NCBI GenBank assembly: GCA_036172665.1
Contig: CM069874.1
Location: forward strand, 49,334,707 to 49,398,706
Direction of reading: 5' to 3'
DNA length: 64,000 nt
Source of the DNA: Prosopocoilus inquinatus
Lineage: Eukaryota > Arthropoda > Insecta > Coleoptera > Lucanidae
Both the position numbers and the translations under genes were made by a program. The notes under the pieces are model-generated. The model had not been told where the DNA came from, made no database searches, and saw only the letters and a program-made list of their open reading frames with translations. Every line of letters starts with the position of its first letter. Within the stretch, counting starts at the first letter, position 1. Shown in pieces: positions 56,052 through 64,000 of this stretch.

Positions 56052-57810
56052 CAGGGTGTGGATAAAGTATGGAACAAAATTCATATTTGTGTTATCTTGG
56101 GTTTGATGAAAAAATCCTGAAACAGCTCGATTTTAGTTTTGTCCCGTGCATTTTATGACATAGTGAATTTCATTCTGTAGCCATCTGATTGCATTCAGGT
56201 GTGACGTCATCAGTTTTTTCAAATGGTAACATCCGACTTTTATTATCCCTTGTCGTTAAGTATTCCATTGTGCATACAACGGTATAAAAAGTTTGGTATC
56301 TTACATAACAACTTTTTGGAGAAAAACACTTTCGAATTTAAAAAAGCTAAAATTTTATTCCTATGATAAACTAATCAAAAATTATCAACAAATTAGATAA
56401 AATATCAACGGAGGTGTTCAAACTGTCCACCGTTGGCCATTTGACATTGGCCAAGACGGACGTACACACTTTCTACGGAACGTCGTATTGTCTCTGGGTC
56501 AATATTGCGAATTTCCTCGTAAATGCGAGTTTTCAGGTCATCCAAGTCATGTGGCTTATTTGTGTACACCTTTGATTTCACATGACCCCATAGAAAAAAT
56601 CAAGTGGGGTGAGATCTGGCGAGCGGGCAGGCCAGTCAATTGTTCCCCTTCGTCCTATCCATCTCCCTGGGAAAATTTCGTCGAGATACCTGCGAACATG
56701 CTGGCCAAAATGTGGAGGTGCTCCATCTTGTTGGAACCAGATTCTGGGATGAGGCGCATCAGGATTGGCTTCGTCCGGAAACAGTACTACCAATGCTGGC
56801 ACGAGGTCAAATCTTAGAAAATCTGAATATCTTTCAGCGTTTAAATTTCCCTCGAGAAAGACAGGTCCAACAATGCGATCTCCTATTATTCCCGCCCACA
56901 CATTAACTTTTTGTAGGGTTTGGGTGTGACCCTCCCGAACCCATCGAGGATTTTCGCCCGACCAATATCTACAATTATGGCGATTCACCTGACCGTTTAT
57001 TTTAAAAGTTGCTTCGTCGGTAAAAAGCACATTACTGAGAAATTCGGGATTCTCATCGCATCGTAGCATCAATTGTTCACAGAACTCGTTTCGACGGTCG
57101 AAGTCATCTTCATTCAGTTCCTGAACGAGATTGACTTTATATGGATGAAGTTTTTCCTTCTTCAAGTACTTTGCGACTGTGGAAAAGTCGACTGCATTAT
57201 CTCTGGCAATGTTTCTTGTTGAAGTGTGGGGGTTGTTTTGAACTTCCAAGAGAATGTGCAGCCTAGTACCTTCTTCAGTTCTTGGACGACCTTGTTTGGG
57301 TCTGTCTTTCACACTGCCAGTTTCTGCGAATGTTGCCACAATTTTGCTCACTGTTGATCGCGAAATCGGTGTTCGGTTTGCATTTTCTGCATTGAACAAT
57401 TGACAGGCTTCTTCATGGCTACGTATTTTATCACCAAAGCCAACCATAATAAGAATTTGAATTCTGTCTTGTTCGCTCAAATAAGCCATTTTCGTGATTC
57501 ACTTTCAACACTACCAAATTCCCGTTCTAGTCAAAACGAATACTCAGGTGCAGTACTTGATATACGGTTATAAGCTAATTGACAGTACTTTGACATTACT
57601 TTCGTCTACGCCATAGTTACTTGCGTTTTTCAATTGTAAAAAACATCATCAACCGGAAATTTAAAAAATCATTCGGTTCTAGGAACAAACGGTAAGGCTT
57701 GCATAGGGTTTTTTTGTTGACAAAACTAAAATCGACCTGTTTCAGGATTTTTTCATCAAACCCAAGATAACAGAAATATGAATTTTGTTCCATACTTTAT
57801 CCACACCCTG
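56052..57810 (-). mobile_element. Mariner-like element, nearly complete, TA target duplication
   Basis: Terminal inverted repeats of about 90 bp start CAGGGTGTGGATAAAGTATG and end CATACTTTATCCACACCCTG, bordered by TA. 1759 bp. Inserted in the 3' UTR of the LINE at 54795-57962. The transposase lies on the minus strand. The CAGGGTG ends recur in many non-autonomous elements of the window, which this lineage may once have mobilised. Confidence 0.93.
56405..57489 (-). pseudogene. Mariner transposase (spacing DD41D), one frameshift
   Basis: The frame starts MAYLSEQDRIQILIMVGFGD and has a helix-turn-helix (SRSTVSKIVATFAETGSVKD), GRPRTEEG, a second HTH (STRNIARDNAVDFSTVAKYL), then VLFTDEATFKING (first Asp), VNVWAGIIGDRIVGPVFLEG, WFQQDGAPPHFG (second Asp) and WPARSPDLTPLDFF. 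If the third Asp is the one in PLD, as in Mos1, the spacing is 41, which suits the DD41D (rosa) group. A one-base loss near 56590 ends the frame at FFYGVM. The normal C-terminus remains readable in another frame to a TGA at 56405, giving about 360 residues. A single lesion in an otherwise clean gene indicates recent decay. Confidence 0.92.
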
Positions 57811-57962
57811 TATATTATTTATACTTATTTTTAGTTACTTTGCTAGAGGTTAAGTGTAAGAACAGCGCTTAGCTGAACTTCGGCTCTGTCATCTTATTAC
57901 ATATATGTGTTTTTTCTGTATTCATTCGCTCAAACAAAGACCTTATTATTATTATTATTATT

Positions 57963-58313
57963 TAATAAGGATTATTAGCACACAAAACATTACTGGAATT
58001 GTCGCTTTAATTTTCTCGAAAGATTCATCTGAAACGATCGATCGGTATTAGTCAGATGTTACAAAACTTCATAAGAAAAAAGAAATAATTTTTTCTGAAA
58101 AATCGAGTTGAAATAACCGCTTACTTACAGGTTAACATTTACGGTTAACGAAAACAACAGTTGCAAGTCACCGTCTACTCGTCTACTCAATGTTCTTCTT
58201 CAAACAACCTATATTAGCAACAGGTGATGATGATTCTTACTGTATTTTGCATTTGACTAATTTATTTCGAGGTATTCAATTGACTTACTTTTAGAATTCA
58301 AGTAATTCGCCGC
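57963..58313. other. Nothing recognised
   Basis: Short AT-rich spacer between the LINE tail and the next MITE. Confidence 0.3.
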
Positions 58314-58638
58314 AGGGTTGCGTTCAGATTTATAAGGTACAATATAATCTGGGCGTGCAATCAACCTTCGTCATTCATGATTATTGATATATCTTCCGTC
58401 TCGTTCATCCACTTCACGAAATCTCGTGTTTACACCATTGCCATGGCAACGACTGAACTTTTCATATCCCAATTTTTGAGCAGGGTATGAAAAGTTCGCC
58501 CGCTGCTGTGACAATGACGTAAGCACGAGACTTCTTGAAACCGTTGAACGAGACGCAAGATATGACAATAATCATGAGTGAGAAAGATAGGATTGCACTC
58601 CCAGATTACACCCTACCTTATAAACCTGAACGCAACCT
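58314..58638. repeat. MITE, AGGTTGCGTTCAG ends
   Basis: AGGGTTGCGTTCAGATTTAT..TCTGGGCGTGCAATC is mirrored by GATTGCACTCCCAGATTAC..TAAACCTGAACGCAACCT. Further inner inverted segments (ATGATTATTGATAT / ACAATAATCATGAG) make almost the whole 325 bp a hairpin. The next element abuts it directly. Confidence 0.8.
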
Positions 58639-58639
58639 A

Positions 58640-59207
58640 GGGTGCGTTTAGAAAAGTGGTAAAGTATAATCGGTGTGTACACTAATCGTTTAGAAAATGA
58701 ACTTAACAATTACCGGTTACATTTGTTCCACATTTCTAAACATCGGAGCGTGCACATTATATAAACCCAAGTTCCCCTGATATGAGACCACGGGAAAAGT
58801 TACCTTTTGAGGTTAGATTTATCAAGGTAGTGTTTACGGCTGTGGTTTACTCTGTTTATTTAAATTAAAATGTGCAGTGAAGACAATATTATTGTAAATA
58901 CGTGTAGTCATGATTTAGTAACCGATGAAAGTGGAGAAATTGTAATAAATCACAACCAAATACTTTTGTGTGATAGAAAAAGTAAAATTGAGACTCATCA
59001 GTTTTTTTTAAGATTTATCTAATGAAAGTAATTAATATTTTAGCACAAGCTTGCACAGTGTATGTTTATGTCATATTTTCACAAATTTTATGTTTAAAAT
59101 TAACTTTCTCTTAACGCCAACGTTAACCGTTTAAAAACTCTATAGGAAGGTAATCGTCACGTGATCTCCCTTCACGCTCCCTTAGCCGACTTTTTTTAAA
59201 CGCACCC
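58640..59207. mobile_element. Non-autonomous element with 3-bp CTA duplication, PIF/Harbinger-like
   Basis: GGGTGCGTTTAGAAAAGT and ACTTTTTTTAAACGCACCC are inverted ends, each next to CTA (58637-58639 and 59208-59210). A 3-bp duplication and GGG-start ends fit PIF/Harbinger. The interior (568 bp) has no transposase. A short frame after ATG at 58869 is acidic and unrecognised. Confidence 0.65.
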
Positions 59208-59210
59208 CTA

Positions 59211-59439
59211 GAGTAGGAGAGGAAGGGAGGCATCTATCAGAACATACGCAATTGCATTAAAAGATGACGCGCGTACGAGAACTCCAACGCACGTGTACAA
59301 CTTATCCGCTGTAATTTATAACAATAACCTCACCCAGATACAAGTTCGTTCAAATCTAGAAAAAATTCTAACCTAGAAAGATTCTGCGAAGTAATACAGT
59401 AATAAATGTATAAAGTACAAATGCTCTGACAGTATACTA
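59211..59439. other. Spacer, nothing recognised
   Basis: Intronic or intergenic sequence between the Harbinger-like element and the 3' end of the minus-strand LINE. Confidence 0.3.
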
Positions 59440-59834
59440 TTGTTATTGTTAGTTATTTATTTTGCTCAGAAGCAGCACATTGTCTATTGAACAATATAGA
59501 ACGAAGTTTTCCTTTAAAGACAGGTATCGAAAAAGATTTAAGTTCTGGAGAAAGTTCATTATATTTATGATAAATTTGGTAAGAAAATGACCTTTCAAAA
59601 AGTGAAGAGACATGTTTAGGGGGTGAAATGAGACCTCTGATGAATCTTGTAATATTATTATAATATTATTATATCAGACCGGAATCTGATTTTATTATAT
59701 AAGTAAGGAGCAGAACGAAACATTAAGATCTTGTGATACAGACAAGTGTTTGTAATTCGCTCCTTGGTACATGGTTAGCCAACCAGCATCGATAAGTTTA
59801 TGTGATATATGCTGGAATTTTCTTATTTCATATA

Positions 59835-60957
59835 CAGCCTGTAATCAAATAAGTTTCTGTAAGTTCTTTATCACTTAAGGAAGTGGTTTCTGCAAATATG
59901 AATTTTATTGGTGAAAAATTAAAGAAATTAAAACCCCCCCAGAGCCCTGAAACTTTTTGTTTGAAAACCTCTGACTGGCCGTGTATCAGTTTCTACAAGC
60001 GCATCATAAAACGGCGTAAAACAATAAAGCGTCATCGAACTGAAGGGCACTGGGTTAAAATCTTCGCTTTTGTGATTCCATAACGGAATAGAATTATAAA
60101 TATCCATCGCGTTGCTTATTAAATTAATCAATTTTCTCAATTTTCACATAATTGTTAATAGTTTTCTGCTTACAAAACTGTAAAAATAAATAAAAATTAG
60201 AAATTCCATTTTCTAAAATTATTTTACTAATTCATACGTATTCATCGTGTACTTTATTTGCTGGTCGTCAATAAACTGCGTTGTTATTTCTTTATTGCGC
60301 AAAACGTTTAAGAATGTCTTTTCTTTCTGCATTTCGGAAAATCATTATTGAACGCAGTCATCGCTTTTATTATTTTGTGGAACCAAAACAATAAAGCGTC
60401 ATCGAACTCGAACTACGAAGAAACGTATTCGTTGGTGGAAATAATTAACAAAGCGACAATCAATCAAAGCGACTAATATTTTTTTTTTAATTATTTTAAT
60501 AAGCGAAATTAGCACTGTAAATCATGTGTACTATTGGTCTACAAAGACCAGGATATCTAATTATTGTCGATTATCTAATGAAACAGATTTAATTCTGATC
60601 AATCCAAGCAGATTTAAATTGTTCTCCTTTAATAATATTGCATACACGGGCTACGACCCAGAGGTTGTCAATTTGAACTGTCGTCTTTAATGGGTCGGTA
60701 ATTTTATTTTATTGTGTTCCCATAAAGCTTTTAAAATGCGATCAAGCAATTGACCTTGAATTTTGCTGGAATTTTGTTTTATAACATTGTTTTTGTGCAC
60801 GGCCGACCAAAAGTTCTCAAACAAAAAAGAGTCAATACTCCTCCACTAAGTCACTTTTTAATTTTTGAGCTAGACTTTTCGTAGTTGCAGCATTAATTCT
60901 CTTACATGAGGAGGAACTTACGGTATTAATATGTGAAACTAATTTGATTACACCCTG
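59835..60957 (-). mobile_element. Non-autonomous TA-target element, copy B
   Basis: CAGCCTGTAATCAAATAAGT at the left and ACTAATTTGATTACACCCTG at the right, next to TA; 1123 bp. Its interior is the inverse of copy A (39472-40378), with an extra segment at 59870-60050 that repeats AAAACAATAAAGCGTCATCG (also at 60386). Inserted at a TA in the LINE at 59440-62640. Confidence 0.85.
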
Positions 60958-61145
60958 TATAAACCTCAGACAGGAGTTTTGAATTTTTTGAATACGGTAA
61001 GTAGTTATTTTATCAATAGGAGCACAATATAGCACAAAATGTAAGTTGAGACATAACCAAAGCTTCACAGAGTTTTTCTTTATGTCTACATTTATGCTCT
61101 ATGAGGAAACAGAATCTTTAGATAGGCACAAGCTTTACTGATACA

Positions 61146-61354
61146 GTTTAACTTGAGGCTTCCGAGGCCGTCGTTCATCGTTGAATTCCTGGCTTCCGGT
61201 TGGAACCGCGTCTCTACTCGGATTACTTACAGTCTCAACGACTTACGAGAGGCAGCAGCCCTGAGGAAGTTCTTCTGCAATGGAGAACGAAACGTCGCCA
61301 GTAGAAGAAATCCGAGGAGAGACGCGGTTACAACCGGAAGCCAAGAATTTAACG
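61146..61354 (+). mobile_element. Hammerhead-bearing inverted-repeat element inside a LINE
   Basis: An exact 11-bp direct repeat, TTACTGATACA (61135-61145 and 61355-61365), brackets it; the LINE reading resumes on both sides. Arms TTGAATTCCTGGCTTCCGG...CTACTCGGATT and AATCCGAGGAGAGACGCGG...CCGGAAGCCAAGAATTTAA surround one hammerhead motif. It shares its starting block GTTTAACTTGAGG with the element at 50810-50965. 209 bp. Confidence 0.85.
61249..61306 (+). ncRNA. Hammerhead ribozyme motif with long stem II
   Basis: CTGAGGA 61261-61267, stem II GUUCU/AGAAC with a 10-nt loop, GAAA 61289-61292, palindrome ACGU, C61296 (cleavage triplet GUC). One unpaired A before stem II. Stem I is weak (two of four pairs), so efficiency is uncertain. 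Confidence 0.68.
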
Positions 61355-62721
61355 TTACTGATACATTTAGAAATATATTCCCTGTACCTAAAAGAATTAT
61401 CTAATATCAGTCCAAGACTTCGAACCTTGTTAACTACCGGAATTTTAAAGCCATTAATTTTTGCGTCAAGAAGATTAACTAAATTATTGCAATTGGCATT
61501 ATTACCGCAAAGTAATACCGCAGATTTATCAGGATTTATTATTAAAGAATGTTCACCAAAAACATCCGCTATGTACCTTAAATCAGCATTCATATTTAAT
61601 ACCGCCTGCTGCCAACTTGATGATTGAAAACTGATATATAGCTGGGTATCATCTGCAAACATTTGCGCTTTACAGTACTTAAGACCATCAGTAAAGATTG
61701 ACGTGTAAATGGAGAAGAGAGTGGGACCAAGTACCGAACCCTGAGGTACTCCTCTCGTAACGGGCAATGAACTTGATATAAAAACATCTAATTTAACAGC
61801 TTGAGTCCGACCCAACTGCGAATCAAAGTAACTGCCTCACACGAGAGACCAATATATGACAGTAATGAAACGAGCATATCGTGATTAACAGTATCGAAGG
61901 CTTTGCTTTAGTCGAGTAACATCAGAACAAAGTTTTATCATTCTAACGTCAATTCCACCGCTAGCTGCAGCGTTAGATTTGAAGTCATTTAATATCTTTG
62001 TTATCGTTGAACAGCCTACGACATTAAAATTAAAAACAATGTTAGGTTTTCTCTTTATGTTGTTGTACCGGATCACGTTATGTTGCAGGTTAGTATTGGG
62101 AATACTATTTACATAAAAATCGCATTCATTAGGTAATCCGGTATCAATGGCACTTTTATTGCGCTTTGTACTTATGCGATTAAGCTCTTTCCATAAGCTT
62201 TTGCTATTAGAATATTTAGATATAAATTCAAAGTAGGCTTTGCGCTCATTCTTGAATGTAAATGTGGTCAAATTCCTAAGAGATTTATAATAATTCCAAT
62301 GTCGCTGAAGCTTTGTTTTTCTATATTTAGCCTTAGCCCTATCCCTCAGAGTCATGAGAAGTTTCAGGTTGTCATGGCGTGTATGGCTTGTTGAATTTGC
62401 ATAGTTTTAAGGGGGAATGTATGTTAAATAAATCTACGATGCAGTTATTCAAAAAATCAACTTTCTTTCCTATGTTTGCATGTTCGAAAAATCACGACAC
62501 CACCTACCTACCGGATTCAATTTGTTTGATTCAGTTATGATATTTCCAAAAATACAGTCATGATCCGAAAATGAACAGGAAATGACTCCAGAATCTTCAA
62601 TAAGGCCATAATCAGAGATAATAAATCAATCAATCAATGATAGTTTAGTAGATCAGTAGAACTCAATAAATATAAGTACAAAGTTTTTTTAATCTCAAAC
62701 AGGACAGAAAAATGAAGGGAA

Positions 62722-62765
62722 CACACTCAACGTTTCGCTATAGATTTATAGCTTCGTCAGGAGTG
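62722..62765 (-). ncRNA. Hammerhead ribozyme motif next to the Penelope-like element
   Basis: Minus strand: CACUC, CTGACGA (62754-62760), unpaired A, stem II GCUAUA/UAUAGC with loop AAUC, GAAA (62733-62736), palindrome AACGUU giving cleavage triplet GUU, then GAGUG, which pairs CACUC perfectly as stem I. Its place at the 3' side of the RT on the same strand matches the ribozymes known in Penelope-like flanking repeats. Confidence 0.85.
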
Positions 62766-62849
62766 AAAAAAAGTAAATAAACAAGTTCTCAAGAGAAACA
62801 AGTCGTCAAGAGAAACGAAAAGGTAACATGATTTTAAACTAAAATACGA

Positions 62850-63990
62850 GTTGTCCGGAATAAAGCTAAATCTTTAGGAATGTTAGTAAATAAAGAAATA
62901 ACATCTAAAAAAATTATAATGCAATTATTTGGTACAGTTTTCTACGAGTTCAAAAGAATTTTTTATAAAATATTCTGATTTACTAGTAACCTAAGTAATG
63001 ATTTTTTAAATAAATTTAGATAAGAAATATGGAGAAGAACCAATAGTGGATACTATAGGACGAAGAGGTGTATTAGGTTTATGAATTTTTGGGAATGCAG
63101 TATAATTTAGGAAATATGTGATGTTGTACTTTAAGAGATTTAGCAACAATATTACTAATTTCAACGGATTTCTCTATCTTATTAATAATTAATAATTAAT
63201 AATACTGAAAGTTTTACGTTGATAAGATTCGGTGGGATCGTTAGCTAATTCTACATACATATGTATTATTATCAGACAGCATAGTTTGAACTTTTTAAAA
63301 ATAATCAGTTTTATCAATTAAAACAGTTACATTGCTTTTATCAGCTATAGTAACAATAATATTAGGGTTATCTTTAAGAATTTTTTTACAAGACAAGATA
63401 TCTCTAATAAGAATCTTATACTTTGATTTTTCAAAATTTTATGAATATTTCTAATATAATTTCAAAAATTAGAACAAAATTTATTTCTTATTTGTATTTT
63501 TGAAGGTGAATCTAAAGATTTAATACCAAACTCTAAGCTACTTAATACTTTTAAGAAATCTACTTATTGTTTATGAAAATAAGGTAATAAAATTTTTTTA
63601 CCTAAAGCGAAAATGTATTTTAAATTTGACGGAATCTCAGTTTTTGTATAATTTACAAGCCACTTATTTATTATATTTTGATCAAATTTAATCTAAAAAT
63701 TTTTATCTCTAATAGAAATAAGATTATCTAACTTTTTAATCTGTATCAATCGAATTTTATTAAAATACCTTTCATTTTTTTGATTTTCAAAATTTAGAAA
63801 ATTAGTCAATGTGATATTATCAAGAAAATTATTTAACTGACCTAAGGTATAATCTAATTTCCAAGTTAATTTGGTAAGAACTTTGAAAGTTATCTCTATT
63901 TGATATGAAAGAATTTTATTAGCAAAATCTGATACGTGTCTGTCAATTTTGTGACATGACATATCGTACGCTCTTTTTAAAGGTTCAATT
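62850..63990 (-). pseudogene. Penelope-like reverse transcriptase, N-terminal half
   Basis: Clear blocks: MSCHKIDRHVSDFANKILSY and LTKLTWKLDYTLGQLNNFLD (63962-63693), IIVTIADKSNVTVLIDKTDY (about 63340), LYCIPKIHKPNTPLRPIVST and GSSPYFLSKF (about 63110-63020), KSEYFIKNSFELVENC (about 62980) and LDVISLFTNIPKDLALF (about 62905-62855). The order ADKS..V.V.., PKIHK....RPIVS and DV.SLFTN.P is the signature of Penelope-like, telomerase-related reverse transcriptases. Several stops and frameshifts. Since LDV carries the first catalytic Asp but the YADD block is gone, it is inactive. Confidence 0.87.
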
Positions 63991-64000
63991 ATATGACGAG

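Larger units (their letters stand above)
54795..57962 (+). mobile_element. 5'-truncated LINE (CR1/L2-like) with a mariner inserted in its 3' region
   Basis: ORF2 from the RT fingers (QSGFRSGYGTTTALLKVT, about 54855-54907) to the C-terminus (to 56009). The 3' UTR is interrupted at a TA by the mariner at 56052-57810 and resumes TATTATTTATACTTATTTTT, ending in an (ATT)n tail at 57941-57962. Endonuclease and 5' part missing. Confidence 0.88.
59440..62640 (-). mobile_element. Minus-strand LINE carrying two later insertions
   Basis: From 62640 downwards: the end of the endonuclease, the linker, RT, the thumb and the C-terminus (to about 59445). It is broken by a hammerhead element (61146-61354) and by a TA-target element (59835-60957). 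The LINE text resumes on the far side of both, so the order of events is clear. The 5' end is truncated where the Penelope-like sequence begins. Confidence 0.85.
59440..62640 (-). pseudogene. LINE ORF2 with RT fingers deleted
   Basis: The endonuclease tail shows CSFSDHDCIFGNI (about 62575-62535) with the catalytic His of the APE fold. The linker contains RAKYRKTKLQRHWNYYKSLR and ISTKRNKSAIDTGLPNECDF. After MIKLCSD the sequence jumps straight to LLD.SKAFDTVNHDML (motif A with a stop), so the RT fingers are missing. Then come TRGVPQGSVLGPTLFSIY (motif B), FADDTQLY (motif C, about 61665) and RSLGLILDNSFRYREYISK, followed by the insertion, then KLCEALVMSQL and IQKIQNSCLRFI, the second insertion, and HISHKLIDAGWLTMY and SLFERSFSYQIYHKYNELSP at the C-terminus. 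Same broad clade as 54795-57962. Dead by deletion and frameshifts. Confidence 0.86.
62650..64000 (-). mobile_element. Penelope-like retroelement, truncated
   Basis: On the minus strand, from the window edge: an N-terminal region, the RT entry with PKIHKPNTPLRPIVSTIGSS, and LDVISLFTNIP, then directly a hammerhead motif and tail. The palm with the catalytic Asp pair, the thumb and the GIY-YIG endonuclease are missing between about 62865 and 62770. The 5' part continues past 64000. Confidence 0.85.

Overview
This is insect nuclear DNA, probably from a beetle (an inference from the mix of element families and the adapter gene; no marker fixes the species). It is AT-rich, almost free of host coding sequence and crowded with transposable elements. 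One host gene is recognisable. Two exons on the minus strand, 47980-48207 and 2349-2444, join in phase to give the second half of a PH domain and its C-terminal tail, of the kind found in Grb7/Grb10/Grb14 adapters. The roughly 45.5 kb between them is one giant intron, so most of the window is intronic.

Layout. 0-2.3 kb: a small hairpin MITE, a 5'-truncated LINE and a second hairpin MITE. 2.3-2.5 kb: Grb-like exon. 3-7 kb: two long palindromic elements with TA target duplications and CAGGGTG/CAGTGTG-type ends. 7.8-9.8 kb: two non-autonomous hAT elements with exact 8-bp duplications; the first carries a tRNA-derived SINE. 10.5-16.7 kb: an A-rich satellite with a period near 320 bp, split by inverted-repeat elements and one hammerhead-bearing fragment. 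17.9-22.5 kb: a decayed transposase-like gene split by a hAT element (BED finger and dimerisation domain retained, catalytic core lost) and by a hammerhead-bearing inverted-repeat element. 23-24.5 kb: a Tc1 element. 25-27 kb: a decayed Ty3/gypsy element. 29.2-30.7 kb: a diverged GGGGGCTAA-containing repeat field. 34.5-40.4 kb: TIR elements, a decayed LINE interrupted by a mariner derivative, and a degenerate hammerhead-family copy. 41.3-44.5 kb: a piggyBac element with intact TTAA-flanked ends, one in-frame stop and an exact 522-bp in-frame duplication of the transposase C-terminus. 47.2-48.2 kb: a TIR element and the PH-domain exon. 49-53.4 kb: LINE linker, hammerhead elements and MITEs. 54.8-58 kb: a LINE with a mariner (D...D spacing counted as 41) inserted in its 3' region. 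58.3-59.2 kb: two MITEs. 59.4-62.6 kb: a minus-strand LINE carrying two later insertions. 62.6-64 kb: a Penelope-like reverse transcriptase followed by a hammerhead motif.

The most striking signal is the number of minimal hammerhead ribozyme motifs (core CUGANGA / stem II / GAAA followed by a short palindrome ending in NUH). At least ten are visible: one beside the Penelope-like element, the others in short inverted-repeat or head-to-tail elements. Four of these short elements are bounded by direct repeats of 11, 12, 14 and 15 bp. Variable duplications of this length suggest insertion of an RNA-derived intermediate rather than DNA transposition. The best defined family has a 312-bp monomer, is present as head-to-tail plus inverted units, and has two inversion joints within a few bases of the predicted cleavage site. 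I consider this the best candidate for an undescribed system here.
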